Positions 1 to 8,758 of a stretch of DNA of 47,380 nucleotides are shown here, piece after piece (the stretch's first letter is position 1; the number at the start of each line of letters is the position of its first letter). The position numbers and the translations under genes were made by a program. The DNA is from Candidatus Hydrogenedentota bacterium (GTDB lineage Bacteria; Hydrogenedentota; Hydrogenedentia; Hydrogenedentales; CAITNO01), in NCBI GenBank assembly GCA_022706235.1, contig JAKJCY010000013.1, positions 1 through 47,380 on the forward strand, given 5' to 3'. Under the pieces are notes generated by a model. The model saw only the letters and a program-made list of their open reading frames with translations, was not told the DNA's origin and made no database searches.

Positions 1-1
1 A

Positions 2-190
2 CTTTCCGATAGGCCGTCCGGAGGCCTGGCATCAGAAGACACGAAAGATGGTAATGATATGGCTGCCGGAAACGAAGCGCCGCGGTGTGGTGTGTTTTCC
101 TGTGAAGGTAATAGGAAAGGCCTGGGAGACTGGCTGCTAATAGGCGTGTGTTTTGCCGCCTTGCTTGTCAGCTACAAGTTCATTCCCTAA
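2..190 (+). CDS. C-terminal end of a protein with a terminal membrane helix (partial)
   Basis: An open frame enters from the left edge and stops at the TAA at 188-190. Its 62 residues are hydrophilic at first, then carry two cysteines (CGVFSC), then a hydrophobic stretch GDWLLIGVCFAALLVSYKFIP that ends at the stop. A cysteine-bearing linker followed by a terminal helix resembles either a C-terminal membrane anchor or a sorting signal of an exported protein. The frame overlaps the last four bases of the convergent propeller gene. The upstream part lies outside the window, so the function cannot be told. It could be a chance frame, but the hydrophobic end speaks for a real gene. Confidence 0.5.
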   Translation, partial: LSDRPSGGLASEDTKDGNDMAAGNEAPRCGVFSCEGNRKGLGDWLLIGVCFAALLVSYKFIP

Positions 191-1554
191 TTCTCGATAC
201 GATACAGATGCGTCTTTGTCCGTATAAAGAGCGCTTTCCCGTCAATCGCCGGGGAGGCGAGGCAGCCGTCGTCCAGTTCGTTGACCGCAAGTTTTTCAAA
301 AACGTGACCCGCTTTCAACACAGTGGTGCGCCCCTGTACACTACAAAAATACAGGCGGCCATCCGCATAAATGGGAGAGGCCATGTAGTTGCCGCCGATG
401 CGCTCGCTCCACACTTTGGCGCCCGTTTCCGCCTCCAGACAGGTGACGACACCGTCGTTGCTGACGATGTAGAGCAGTCCATCCAACACAATTGGCGACG
501 GCTCTTCGGGCACGAGACGACCTTCGAGTTTCCACGCCACATGACTCTCCGTGATGTCTCCCTGTCCGTCGGGGCGCAGAGCCCAGAGCGCTTTTGTCTC
601 GCCACGTCCGGTCGTGAGGAAAACAAGCCCATTCGCGTGAACCGGACTCATGGATGGCGAATACGCGCCATTTTGCGTCTTCCATACTTCCCGCCCCGTT
701 CTGGCCTCATAAGCAAAGGCGGCATAGGAGCCCGGACTGATCAGGAGCGGGACATCATTCACAACAACGACACAGGGCGTCGTGAAGGCCTTGCGAAAAT
801 CACCTTCGCGTACGGGTTGTCCCTGCTCATCAAGGTCTTTCCATGCCGTTGAACGGTCCGTTTTCCAGACCGTTTCCCCGGTATCTTTGTTCAACGCGGC
901 CAGATACTGTACATCGGCTCCATCAAAAGTCAACACAAGCAGGTTTTCGAAAATCACCGGGGACGAACCCGGGCCCCGATAATGACGACAGGGGAGGTCC
1001 GTACGTTTCCACAGCACTTCCCGCGTTTGTGAATCCAGGCAGGCCGTACCGTAGCTGCCAAAATGTACATAGATCCGTCCCGGCTCCGCTACGGGAGAAG
1101 GAGAAGCATAGGAGTTGACCATATTCCCCAAAGGCTCCGGAGCGTCTGCGTGAAAGATCTTTTCATTAAAGAGGATTTCCCCCGTATTTTTGTCCACGCA
1201 AAGCACGTAGAAGTCGTTCCCTTCTTTCGTTGCCGTGGTCAGCCAGAGATGGTCTCCCAGAATTACGGGTGTGGACCATCCCTGAAAGGGGATTTCCGTC
1301 TTCCAGAGGATATTATCCGTTTCACTCCATTGGAGCGGAAGGCCCCGTTCCTCTTCGGGTTCAACCGCGACGCCATCACCATGAGGCCCCCGAAATTGGG
1401 GCCATCCCTGAACTGGTTGTACGTTCGGGGCAGAGACATCCGCCCCAGCGGCAATGAAGGTGATGGCCCAAATCCCCAGGCACGCCCGGGTGAAGAACGT
1501 TGCTCTTGCGCGTAAACCTGCCGCACATCCATTGAAAGAAAACATGCTTTTCAT
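187..1554 (-). CDS. Secreted PQQ-like beta-propeller repeat protein
   Basis: This 455-residue protein has repeated blades of the PQQ/BamB type, each giving a pattern like 'LYIVSNDGVVTCLEAETGAKVWS' in shortened or varied form (for example CVDKNTGEILF, ALNKDTGETVWK, YEARTGREVWK). The N-terminus is basic and then hydrophobic (ACLGIWAITFIAAGADVSA), which looks like a signal peptide, so it probably acts in the periplasm or outside the cell. The phrase GWPQFRGPHGDGV right after the signal is typical of planctomycete and related propeller proteins. An AAGGGG-type SD lies before the ATG at 1554. Such proteins are usually binding scaffolds; the beta-propeller fold says nothing firm on substrate, and no quinoprotein dehydrogenase function is implied. 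Confidence 0.85.
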   Translation of the reverse strand: MKSMFSFNGCAAGLRARATFFTRACLGIWAITFIAAGADVSAPNVQPVQGWPQFRGPHGDGVAVEPEEERGLPLQWSETDNILWKTEIPFQGWSTPVILGDHLWLTTATKEGNDFYVLCVDKNTGEILFNEKIFHADAPEPLGNMVNSYASPSPVAEPGRIYVHFGSYGTACLDSQTREVLWKRTDLPCRHYRGPGSSPVIFENLLVLTFDGADVQYLAALNKDTGETVWKTDRSTAWKDLDEQGQPVREGDFRKAFTTPCVVVVNDVPLLISPGSYAAFAYEARTGREVWKTQNGAYSPSMSPVHANGLVFLTTGRGETKALWALRPDGQGDITESHVAWKLEGRLVPEEPSPIVLDGLLYIVSNDGVVTCLEAETGAKVWSERIGGNYMASPIYADGRLYFCSVQGRTTVLKAGHVFEKLAVNELDDGCLASPAIDGKALFIRTKTHLYRIEN

Positions 1555-1612
1555 TATTGACTTCCCCTTTTGATAAGGATGTTTATAATGGGGATAAAAT
1601 AACCATGCCTCA

Positions 1613-3040
1613 CTAAAAGGTCATTTGCTTGCCGTAACATCCATCACACCCATCCCAGCAATAAGTACACAGGTTTTCTTTGGGGAGCCCGATAGCCTTC
1701 ACCAGGTCTTCCAGCCGCTGATATTTCAGCGTGCTTAGGAAAAGCCGCTGCCTTATGCGGTCCACCATGGCGGCGTATTTGTCCGAGTCAGGATTCGCAT
1801 ATTCATGAAGGTCATTGTCATTTCCGCCCTCCAGTTCACGCAACGTGCGGCGACCGGCCAAATCCTGTTCTGTTTTAGTCCGGGAAAAATTCAGATACTT
1901 GCATTTGTGAATCAGGGGCGGGCAGGCGGGGCGCATATGAACCTCCCTGGCGCCGGTTTCGTACAAACGGCGGATCGTATCGGCCAGCTGGGTGCCCCGG
2001 ACGATGGAATCATCACAGAACAACAGGCGCTTGTTCTGTACCAGGTCGGGAACGGGAATCAATTTCATGTGGGCGACAAGTTTTCTTGTTTCCGGGTCCG
2101 GCGGCATGAAACTACGCGGCCAGGTGGGCGTATACTTGGTAAAGGGGCGGGCATAGGGGATACCCCGGTAATTGGCGTACCCGATGGCGTGTCCGGTACC
2201 GGAATCGGGAATGCCGCCGACGACATCCGCTTCCACGTCATCTTTCGCGGCAATCGCCGCACCACACCGGTACCGTGCGGCTTCCACATTGATGCCTTCA
2301 TAACTGGAGGCGGGAAAACCGTAGTAGACCCAAAGGAAGGTGCATATCTGAAGAAAATCATTGGGCGCTTTTCTTTGTTCAACGCCTTCCGGTGTCAAGA
2401 GTACGATTTCACCGGGACCAAGGTACCTCTCCACTTCATAATTCAGGTTGGGAAGCGCGGCTGTCTCAAAGGTAGCTGCAACAGCGGATTCTTTCTGTCC
2501 CACAACTATTGGAGTGCGCCCGAATTTGTCCCGCGCCGCATAGATCCCATCCTGGGTCAGCAGCAACATGGAACACGAACCCTCAATCCGCTCCTGGGCA
2601 TTGCAGATGCCGTCTTCAAACGTTCCCCCCTCATTAATGAGCGTAGCAACCAGTTCGGTGGGATTGATGCCCAGGCTGCTCATTTCGGAAAAGTGGGTGA
2701 CGCGCCTTCGGAAAGCATCCCGGGTCAATTCGTCCAAGTTATTGATCAGCCCCACTGTCACAATGGCATAGGTACCCAAGTGGGAACAAATGATAAGGGG
2801 CTGGGACTCGTTGTCGCTAATCACACCTATGCCGCTGTTGCCGTGCATTTCCAAGATATCCTGTTCAAATTTGGAACGGAACTGGGCATTGGAAATGTCG
2901 TGGATATGGCGGTGGAATTCTTTATTGTCAATTGCGGCCAGGCCGCCGCGGCAGGTGCCCAGGTGGGAATGATAATCGGTTCCATAAAACAGGTCGTGAA
3001 TACATTCTTTATCGGACACTACACCGAAAAATCCACCCAT
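1613..3040 (-). CDS. Amidophosphoribosyltransferase-like (PurF family) protein lacking the catalytic cysteine
   Basis: The 475-residue protein has the two PurF domains: an N-terminal class-II glutamine amidotransferase (Ntn) domain and a C-terminal phosphoribosyltransferase domain. The PRPP-binding loop is clear at residues 343-350 (DDSIVRGT). The N-terminus reads MGGFFGVVS; true PurF and other class-II amidotransferases have Cys at position 2 as the nucleophile, and here it is Gly (GGT). The start is well fixed by GAGAGGAG six bases upstream of the ATG at 3040, so no hidden Cys start is likely. The C-terminus has C458, C461, C465 and C468, a possible metal or Fe-S site. It may be an ammonia-using transferase or a regulator. 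It is not linked to other pur genes here. The family call is firm; the reaction is not. Confidence 0.85.
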   Translation of the reverse strand: MGGFFGVVSDKECIHDLFYGTDYHSHLGTCRGGLAAIDNKEFHRHIHDISNAQFRSKFEQDILEMHGNSGIGVISDNESQPLIICSHLGTYAIVTVGLINNLDELTRDAFRRRVTHFSEMSSLGINPTELVATLINEGGTFEDGICNAQERIEGSCSMLLLTQDGIYAARDKFGRTPIVVGQKESAVAATFETAALPNLNYEVERYLGPGEIVLLTPEGVEQRKAPNDFLQICTFLWVYYGFPASSYEGINVEAARYRCGAAIAAKDDVEADVVGGIPDSGTGHAIGYANYRGIPYARPFTKYTPTWPRSFMPPDPETRKLVAHMKLIPVPDLVQNKRLLFCDDSIVRGTQLADTIRRLYETGAREVHMRPACPPLIHKCKYLNFSRTKTEQDLAGRRTLRELEGGNDNDLHEYANPDSDKYAAMVDRIRQRLFLSTLKYQRLEDLVKAIGLPKENLCTYCWDGCDGCYGKQMTF

Positions 3041-3229
3041 GGAATACTCCTCTCACAGGAACGTTTTTACCCGGAAGTCTATCCCTGAAACCGCTTGTAT
3101 ACTACCGGAATCAGGAGGTCCGGCACAAGGAAGGGAACCGGAAAGCCCCGGAAACAGTACGGGATTACTGAAAGATATAACTGTAACTACCGCTTTCGCC
3201 GGGGCACCTGCGGTCAAGTAACATCGTGA

Positions 3230-4399
3230 CTACAGGGGAAGAACCCCCGCACCCGCCGCCGGCGCGGAAATATATACTTCACCCCGAATCCCCGTCTTTT
3301 GCTGATAGTTTTCCAGCAATTTCGCGCAAAAATAATCCACGTCCTCCCTGCGGACCAGATTCACCGTACACCCGCCGAAACCGGCACCGGTCATGCGCGC
3401 TCCGTAACACGCCGACAACGACCGGGCAATATGCGTAAGGATGTCGAGTTCCCCGCTGGTAACTTCATAATCGATGCGCAGGCTTTCATCGGAAGCGTTC
3501 ATGAGCGCCCCGAGTTGCACGGCATCGCCAGCACGCATGGCCTCGGTCGCGGCCAGGGTTCGGTCGTTTTCCGTAATGACATGCCGGGCACGCCTGAATG
3601 AAACATCTTCCAGATACTCTTGAACAGCGTTCAGGTCTTCCATGGTATAGTCGCGCAATTTGCGTCCCTCTTTTCCTCGCAGCGACCTGAGCGTTTCCAC
3701 AGCCTGCCCGCATTCCTGTACCCGCTCGTTATATTTGGAAGAAGTAAGCCCACGCGGACAGGCGGTATTGGCAATGACAAACAAGGCGTCTTCGAAAGAC
3801 ACCGGCACACGTTCATAGGCATAACTGCGGCAGTCCAGAAAGAGGGCATGATTGACGCGCCCGCATCTAGAAATGAACTGGTCCATAATGCCGGTACTTA
3901 GCCCTAGAAAATGGTTTTCCACGCGCTGTCCGAGACGCGCCGCTTCCGTGTCCTCCAAGTGAAAATCACCGGCCTGCTCAAAAAAGACCAAGGCCGCCAT
4001 TTCCAGCGCCGCGGAACTGCTCAAACCGCATCCCACCGGCACATCCCCCATAATCAGCATATCCGCACCGGATACGGGTTTCCCCAGTTTGAATAATTCA
4101 TCCGCGACGCCCACGATATAGTCTGTCCAGGGCTCTTCCGGGTTACGAACACGGTTGGAACTATCCGCCTCAGCATTTCGGTCCAGGTTTTCCGCCCGCA
4201 GGGAAAGCACGGTGTCCGTCCTGGGACGACCCAGAATGAGCGTATCGTGTTCAATCGCCATAGGCAGGACGTACCCGTCGTTGTAATCCGTATGCTCTCC
4301 GATAATATTGACCCGTCCCGGCGCCCGCGCCGCCCATACGGGTATGGTTTCAAAATGACGTTGAAAGGCTTTTACAGCCACGGCGATATCACTACTCAT
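3230..4399 (-). CDS. galK: Galactokinase
   Basis: The 389-residue protein phosphorylates galactose with ATP to galactose-1-phosphate, the entry step of the Leloir pathway in the cytoplasm. The galactokinase signature is present (GRVNIIGEHTDYNDG, residues 28-42), followed by the GHMP ATP-binding loop VPVGCGLSSSAALEMA, the catalytic region STGIMDQF, and the C-terminal GHMP motif ARMTGAGFGGCTVNLV. The length matches bacterial GalK. No galT or galE lies beside it; the nearest upstream genes are a frameshifted dehydrogenase and a MazG-like hydrolase on the same strand, 109 bases away. The SD is weak (GGAAG). Confidence 0.95.
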   Translation of the reverse strand: MSSDIAVAVKAFQRHFETIPVWAARAPGRVNIIGEHTDYNDGYVLPMAIEHDTLILGRPRTDTVLSLRAENLDRNAEADSSNRVRNPEEPWTDYIVGVADELFKLGKPVSGADMLIMGDVPVGCGLSSSAALEMAALVFFEQAGDFHLEDTEAARLGQRVENHFLGLSTGIMDQFISRCGRVNHALFLDCRSYAYERVPVSFEDALFVIANTACPRGLTSSKYNERVQECGQAVETLRSLRGKEGRKLRDYTMEDLNAVQEYLEDVSFRRARHVITENDRTLAATEAMRAGDAVQLGALMNASDESLRIDYEVTSGELDILTHIARSLSACYGARMTGAGFGGCTVNLVRREDVDYFCAKLLENYQQKTGIRGEVYISAPAAGAGVLPL

Positions 4400-4508
4400 A
4401 AAGTGCTTCCATTCTTCTGCCGGTCGTTACACCGGGTTTGCATGCAGGACACAACCGCCGCCCTGGTTTCGCTGTCCTTCACCTTGGCGGCGAGAATCAC
4501 GACTCTAC

Positions 4509-5266
4509 TCAAATGGAGAAGCCGCCATCACAAGGGATAACGGCACCCGTCACATAACCGGAGGCATCAGAGGCCAGGTACAATGCCAGGCCGACAATCT
4601 CATCAGGCAGGGCATGTCGCCCTAGAGGGGTTTTATTCACATAGTGCTCATGGAGTTCCGGTGTTTCCAGAAGCACACGGGAAAAACGCGTTTCCGTTAA
4701 TCCAGGGCAGATGCAGTTACAGCGCACGCTGGACCCGCCCAGCTCGCGGGCAATGACTTTTGTCATCATAATCACCGAGGCCTTGGTCATGGCGTACAGG
4801 CCCATCATCGGCGAGGGGCTTAGTCCCTCTATAGAAGCGATATTAATAATGGAACCGCCCCCTGTTGAACCATCATGCGCGCCCCATACTGTCCTGTCAA
4901 AAAATATCCCTTAACGTTGACTTCAAAGGTCTTGTCGAAGGCTGACTCCTCCGCCGCGATGAAGGGGCCAAAATACGGGTTGGTTGCTGCGTTATTGACA
5001 AGAATGTCAAGTTTTCCAAACTTCTTCCCGATCCTGTTGAAAAGGACATCCACCTCGTTGGCCTTTGCGGTATGGCAAGCCATTCCTACTACATTACCGC
5101 CCTCACCCTGAATTGCGGCGACAGTATCCTCTATCGCGGACTGTTTGCGTGCGGCAATAATGACCGTGGCGCCTTGTTCGGCAAAGCCCCGCGCGATAGC
5201 CGCACCGATGCCCCGACTTCCACCGGTTATCAAGGCGATCTTGTTTTCGAGCGTGGACGGTGTCAT
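4509..5266 (-). pseudogene. Short-chain dehydrogenase/reductase (SDR), frameshifted
   Basis: Two consecutive frames make up one classical SDR of about 252 residues. The first (5266 to 4829) holds the NAD(P)-binding TGGSRGIGAAIA and the NNAA motif; the second (up to 4509) holds the catalytic YAMTK and the C-terminal CPGLTETRF and YVTGAVIPCDGGFSI. The frames are joined if one base is added to the run of five C at 4858-4862 (five G on the coding strand); this restores the expected strand G-G-G-S-I-I-N-I-A-S-I-E-G before the active site. So this is either a recent single-base deletion, a slippage site or a sequencing error. The protein would be a cytoplasmic oxidoreductase of unknown substrate. 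It starts 15 bases after the MazG-like gene and likely shares its transcript. Confidence 0.85.
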
Positions 5267-5281
5267 AGGTGGGGATTCCCT

Positions 5282-5701
5282 TTATAAGGTTTTCTTTTCA
5301 CGGGCTTTTTCATCGGCCCAGGCATCCATCGCTTCTTGCGGGGTCTGCGCCCGCTCCGTGGCAAACACATGCCTGTGGCGCCGCATCATTTTTTCATAGG
5401 CCCGGTTCAGTGCGGATGCCAGGGCAAAACGCCCTTCCTCTTCCGCGGCGGCCATGCAGGCGAGCAGGGTGAACAGGCAGTCTCCAAACTCCTCTTCCGC
5501 GAGCCGGTTATCACCCGAAGCAAGCGCCTCAACAAGTTCCCCCGCCTCATCCACAGCGAATCCCGCAAAATCATTGGAGCTATGTGCTTTGTCCCAGGGA
5601 CACCCCTCAGGGGATCTTAAAAAACGTGCCAGTCCCGCCAAGGCGTCAAACCATCCGGATTCGGTATCCGGAGGATACTGTTGTTCCGGCGAATATTTCA
5701 T
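5282..5701 (-). CDS. MazG-family nucleoside triphosphate pyrophosphohydrolase
   Basis: This 139-residue protein is a single MazG domain. It has the family entry motif GCPWDKAHS (residues 33-41), then the metal-binding pair E52-x2-E55 (DEAGE) and E71-x2-D74 (EFGD), and the C-terminal KMMRRHRHVF. MazG enzymes hydrolyse NTPs or dNTPs to monophosphates and pyrophosphate, cleaning the nucleotide pool. E. coli MazG has two such domains; this is the short single-domain form. A clean SD (AAGGA, six bases from the ATG) supports the start. It is the first gene of a likely unit with the SDR and perhaps galK. Confidence 0.88.
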   Translation of the reverse strand: MKYSPEQQYPPDTESGWFDALAGLARFLRSPEGCPWDKAHSSNDFAGFAVDEAGELVEALASGDNRLAEEEFGDCLFTLLACMAAAEEEGRFALASALNRAYEKMMRRHRHVFATERAQTPQEAMDAWADEKAREKKTL

Positions 5702-5953
5702 ACTGGATCCTTCTTTTAATGGCGATTGCTACAAAGAGGTGTTCCCGCTCTCCTTAGACAAAACAACCTGCAATCAGACAACCCTGCACATAATCCCCAA
5801 TACCGGCATGCCGGTTCAAATTTATATCATTTGTCAATAGTCCCCTGAGCCGAAGAGAAAGCGTACAACCAGAGCATGAAGATTCTTGCATGAACCGATA
5901 TCACCCTTATCTTCTGGTCAGTTGTCCCCTGCAGTATTTTCTCCCTTCCGAAC

Positions 5954-6865
5954 TCAGGGTGCTGTTATCAACCCGCGAATGGCTGACAACCGTTTCTCGC
6001 CAATGCCCGGAACCCGGTCTAAATCGTCCACACTCGAGAATGTCTGACGCGTGCGTTCGGCGATGATAGCCTCCGCCAACGCGGGACCGATTCCCGGTAA
6101 TGTCTGTAATTCCGAAGAGGAGGCCCGGTTCACATTAATCAATCCGGCTCCAGGAGCGGCAATTCCGGGCGGTGCAGATGCGGTATTTTCCGGTTGATAG
6201 TTTCGGGATTGACTTTCATCCTGTGCAGGAGCGGCGGCGGACGTAAGCCCGTACCGTTTCAAATAGGCGGGCGGGTTCAGCAGTACGTCCGTGGCAGATC
6301 TGCGAAGGCTTGCCTTTATCCCCTGACTGACATGGACAGGCTTTTCCGGAATGGTCAATGTGGTTTCATCTATAAGCGGCGCCGTAAGGAATATCTCCGA
6401 TAAATCAGCGGATTCGGTGGCGCCCCCGGCAAGGACAATCAAATCGGCAACACGGGTGGAGTCCGGAACCAGATATAAGCCGGGATTTTTCACCGCGCCC
6501 ATGGCGGCAACACCAATGGTTATGGGAGAAATAGCCTCTTGCACCACCGGTTGTTGTTCGCGCATGACTGTCCCCTCCGGCATAGTCGTTACAGTTGCTT
6601 CCGAGGGGGAAGCGTAAGAATGCTGTTCTTGAAGAGCGACCGAAGGATAGAAAGCATGGACCGTTTCCATCTGCCTTGCGTCTTCCTGGGGAGATGACGG
6701 CACTACAGGAGGCGTGGACGCCTCCTCAACAAGAAAAGGGTCACCGGATAAGTTCTTCGACCGCCCGTAAAAATACATGGTTATCGAACCGGTCAACACG
6801 GCAATCACAATCGCGAGCAACAGCCATTGTTCTTGTGTTGTCAGGAACCTGTTGGGGGCAAACAT
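5954..6865 (-). CDS. ComEA-like helix-hairpin-helix protein with SLBB domain
   Basis: The 303-residue protein has one N-terminal membrane helix (about residues 14-33), a proline/serine/glutamate-rich linker, a SLBB-like domain (about 115-180, with GVAAMGAVKNPGLYLVPDST and DLIVLAGGATESADL) and two C-terminal helix-hairpin-helix motifs (LQTLPGIGPALAEAIIAER and VDDLDRVPGIGEKRLSAI). This order is that of ComEA, the membrane-anchored double-strand DNA receptor of natural transformation. No comEC or pilus genes are visible near it, so uptake competence is only inferred. It is divergent from citrate synthase across a 567-base gap. Confidence 0.85.
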   Translation of the reverse strand: MFAPNRFLTTQEQWLLLAIVIAVLTGSITMYFYGRSKNLSGDPFLVEEASTPPVVPSSPQEDARQMETVHAFYPSVALQEQHSYASPSEATVTTMPEGTVMREQQPVVQEAISPITIGVAAMGAVKNPGLYLVPDSTRVADLIVLAGGATESADLSEIFLTAPLIDETTLTIPEKPVHVSQGIKASLRRSATDVLLNPPAYLKRYGLTSAAAPAQDESQSRNYQPENTASAPPGIAAPGAGLINVNRASSSELQTLPGIGPALAEAIIAERTRQTFSSVDDLDRVPGIGEKRLSAIRGLITAP

Positions 6866-7432
6866 CGCTTTTTATACTCCGGCATTTTCCTTTTGACCCA
6901 TACTGTAAATAATTTACGATTACACTTTCAAACGGGACGAAATGGAACAAGCCATCTCCTACATAGCAACGCACGGCGTAATAAATTGCCCGCCCCTGGT
7001 CATGGTATTAATTCACACGTCCCATAGGGACAAGATTTATCCTTGATTACCGGGACTGATACCCGGTTCCGTTCCGTCTGCGTCTGTCCGCACTTTCGGG
7101 TTTATTGAGGCCTGCTTTTCAGAATATATCCGAACACCCACTGTATCATTATACTATATATGCTACCCGCAAAAATTGCTTTGCGAACTGGGTCTTTGGT
7201 ATAGTTGGCATGCTTTATTTTCCCTACAGACCCGCACGCGCCTTCCAGATGTGTCCTGTCGACTGCCGTGGATGTTCCTTCCGATCGAGACAGCCTGATC
7301 AGTAAAAATTGCCTTGAACATCATGGAAGAACATCCTTAAATAGTTGAAACGGTTAAGGAACGAGTCCATTGCTGGGAATGCGCCTTCTGAACCCATGCT
7401 GACGTAACAAAAATAAAACAGGAGTGATGTAA
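6866..7432. other. Intergenic region between divergent comEA-like and gltA genes
   Basis: No convincing gene is seen in these 567 bases; the short frames present lack good starts. It must hold the promoters of the two divergent genes. One imperfect hairpin can be read at 7049-7067 (ACCGGG, seven-base loop, CCCGGT). An AT-rich stretch lies around 7145-7165. I could not assign promoter boxes with confidence. Confidence 0.5.
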
Positions 7433-8713
7433 ATGGATAAAGCAAAATTTCTTGTGAGTGGTAAGGAATATGAATTTCCGCTGTTGAACGGCACGGAAAA
7501 TGAAGTGGCCGTTGATATACGTAAACTCAGGGAGTCAACGGGACTTATTACGTATGACCCTGGTTATGGCAATACGGGCTCCTGCCGCAGTGCTATCACC
7601 TTTATTGACGGAGACAACGGAATTCTTCGCTATCGCGGTTACCCCATTGAAGAGTTAGCCGGACAAATCCGCTTCTCCGCCGCCGCGTATTTGATGGTCT
7701 ACGGACGGCTGCCCTCGGAATCTGAATTTCTTGAGTGGCGCAAGCAATTGACGTTGAACAGTTTTGTCCATGCGAGCCAGGTTAACTTTTTTGATAATTA
7801 CAGCGCCCTGGCCCATCCCATGAATATTCTGAGTTCCATGGTGTCGTCCATGTCCGCGTTTTATCCTTACGATGCCGAGGACGAAAGCGATATCGACCTG
7901 CATATACGCAGACTCATCGGCCAGGTCAAAACGATTGCCGCATTTTCTTACCGGAAATCGGTAGGCCTGCCGTATATTTATCCCCGTACGGATCACAGTT
8001 ACGCGGCGAATTTCCTGCGGATGATGTTCGCAACACCCGCCGAAGAATATGTCGTACCCAAAGTCATGGAAAACGCTTTGGATATGCTGCTGATCCTGCA
8101 CATGGACCATGAACAGAATTGTAGTACCTCGACGGTGCGTATGGTCGCCAGTTCCATGTCCAACATTTATGCGTCCGTATCCGCCGGCATCAGCGCGCTC
8201 TGGGGCCGGTTGCACGGAGGTGCCAATGAGGCGGTGCTTAATATGCTCCAGCGGATTTCAGAAGACGGTGGTAACGTTTCCAAATATGTCGAATTAGCCA
8301 AGAAAAAAGATGATCCTTTCCGGCTTATGGGATTCGGTCACCGGGTCTACAAAAATTTCGATCCTCGCTCCCGGATTCTTAAAAAGGCGGTGGACGATGT
8401 GTTCAACGAAATGGGAATTCATGATCCCCTCCTTGGCGTTGCCCGGGAGCTGGAAGACGTGGCGCTGAAAGACGATTTTTTCATCCAACGCAAGTTGTAT
8501 CCCAATGTTGATTTCTACAGCGGCATCCTTTACCGTGCCTTGGGCATCCCCACCGAGATGTTTACCGTGCTTTTCGCCATAGGACGCATGCCGGGCTGGA
8601 TAGCGCACTGGCTTGAGATGCGTGCCGATCCCGACCTAAGAATTCAAAGGCCACGGCAGATTTATATCGGTGAAACAAAGCGCCATTATGAAAAGAACGA
8701 CACTTTCCTATAA
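7433..8713 (+). CDS. gltA: Citrate synthase
   Basis: The 426-residue protein condenses acetyl-CoA and oxaloacetate to citrate, entering the TCA cycle. The catalytic triad is in place: H261 (RLHGGANEAV), H303 (GFGHRVYK) and D360 (PNVDFYSG), with spacing nearly equal to E. coli GltA (264, 305, 362). The N-terminal region with LRYRGYPIEELA and the C-terminal arginine motif RIQRPRQIYIG match the type II (hexameric) Gram-negative form in length. An AGGAG SD at 7420-7424 precedes the ATG. Transcription probably starts in the long upstream gap. Confidence 0.97.
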   Translation: MDKAKFLVSGKEYEFPLLNGTENEVAVDIRKLRESTGLITYDPGYGNTGSCRSAITFIDGDNGILRYRGYPIEELAGQIRFSAAAYLMVYGRLPSESEFLEWRKQLTLNSFVHASQVNFFDNYSALAHPMNILSSMVSSMSAFYPYDAEDESDIDLHIRRLIGQVKTIAAFSYRKSVGLPYIYPRTDHSYAANFLRMMFATPAEEYVVPKVMENALDMLLILHMDHEQNCSTSTVRMVASSMSNIYASVSAGISALWGRLHGGANEAVLNMLQRISEDGGNVSKYVELAKKKDDPFRLMGFGHRVYKNFDPRSRILKKAVDDVFNEMGIHDPLLGVARELEDVALKDDFFIQRKLYPNVDFYSGILYRALGIPTEMFTVLFAIGRMPGWIAHWLEMRADPDLRIQRPRQIYIGETKRHYEKNDTFL

Positions 8714-8758
8714 TCTTCTTGTTAAATGATCTGCACTGAAGGGGTCTAAGGAACCGCC

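Noticed and set aside
1805..3088. Plus-strand frame of 427 codons over the PurF-like gene
   Set aside because: Antisense shadow; the minus-strand frame has the PRPP motif and a good SD.
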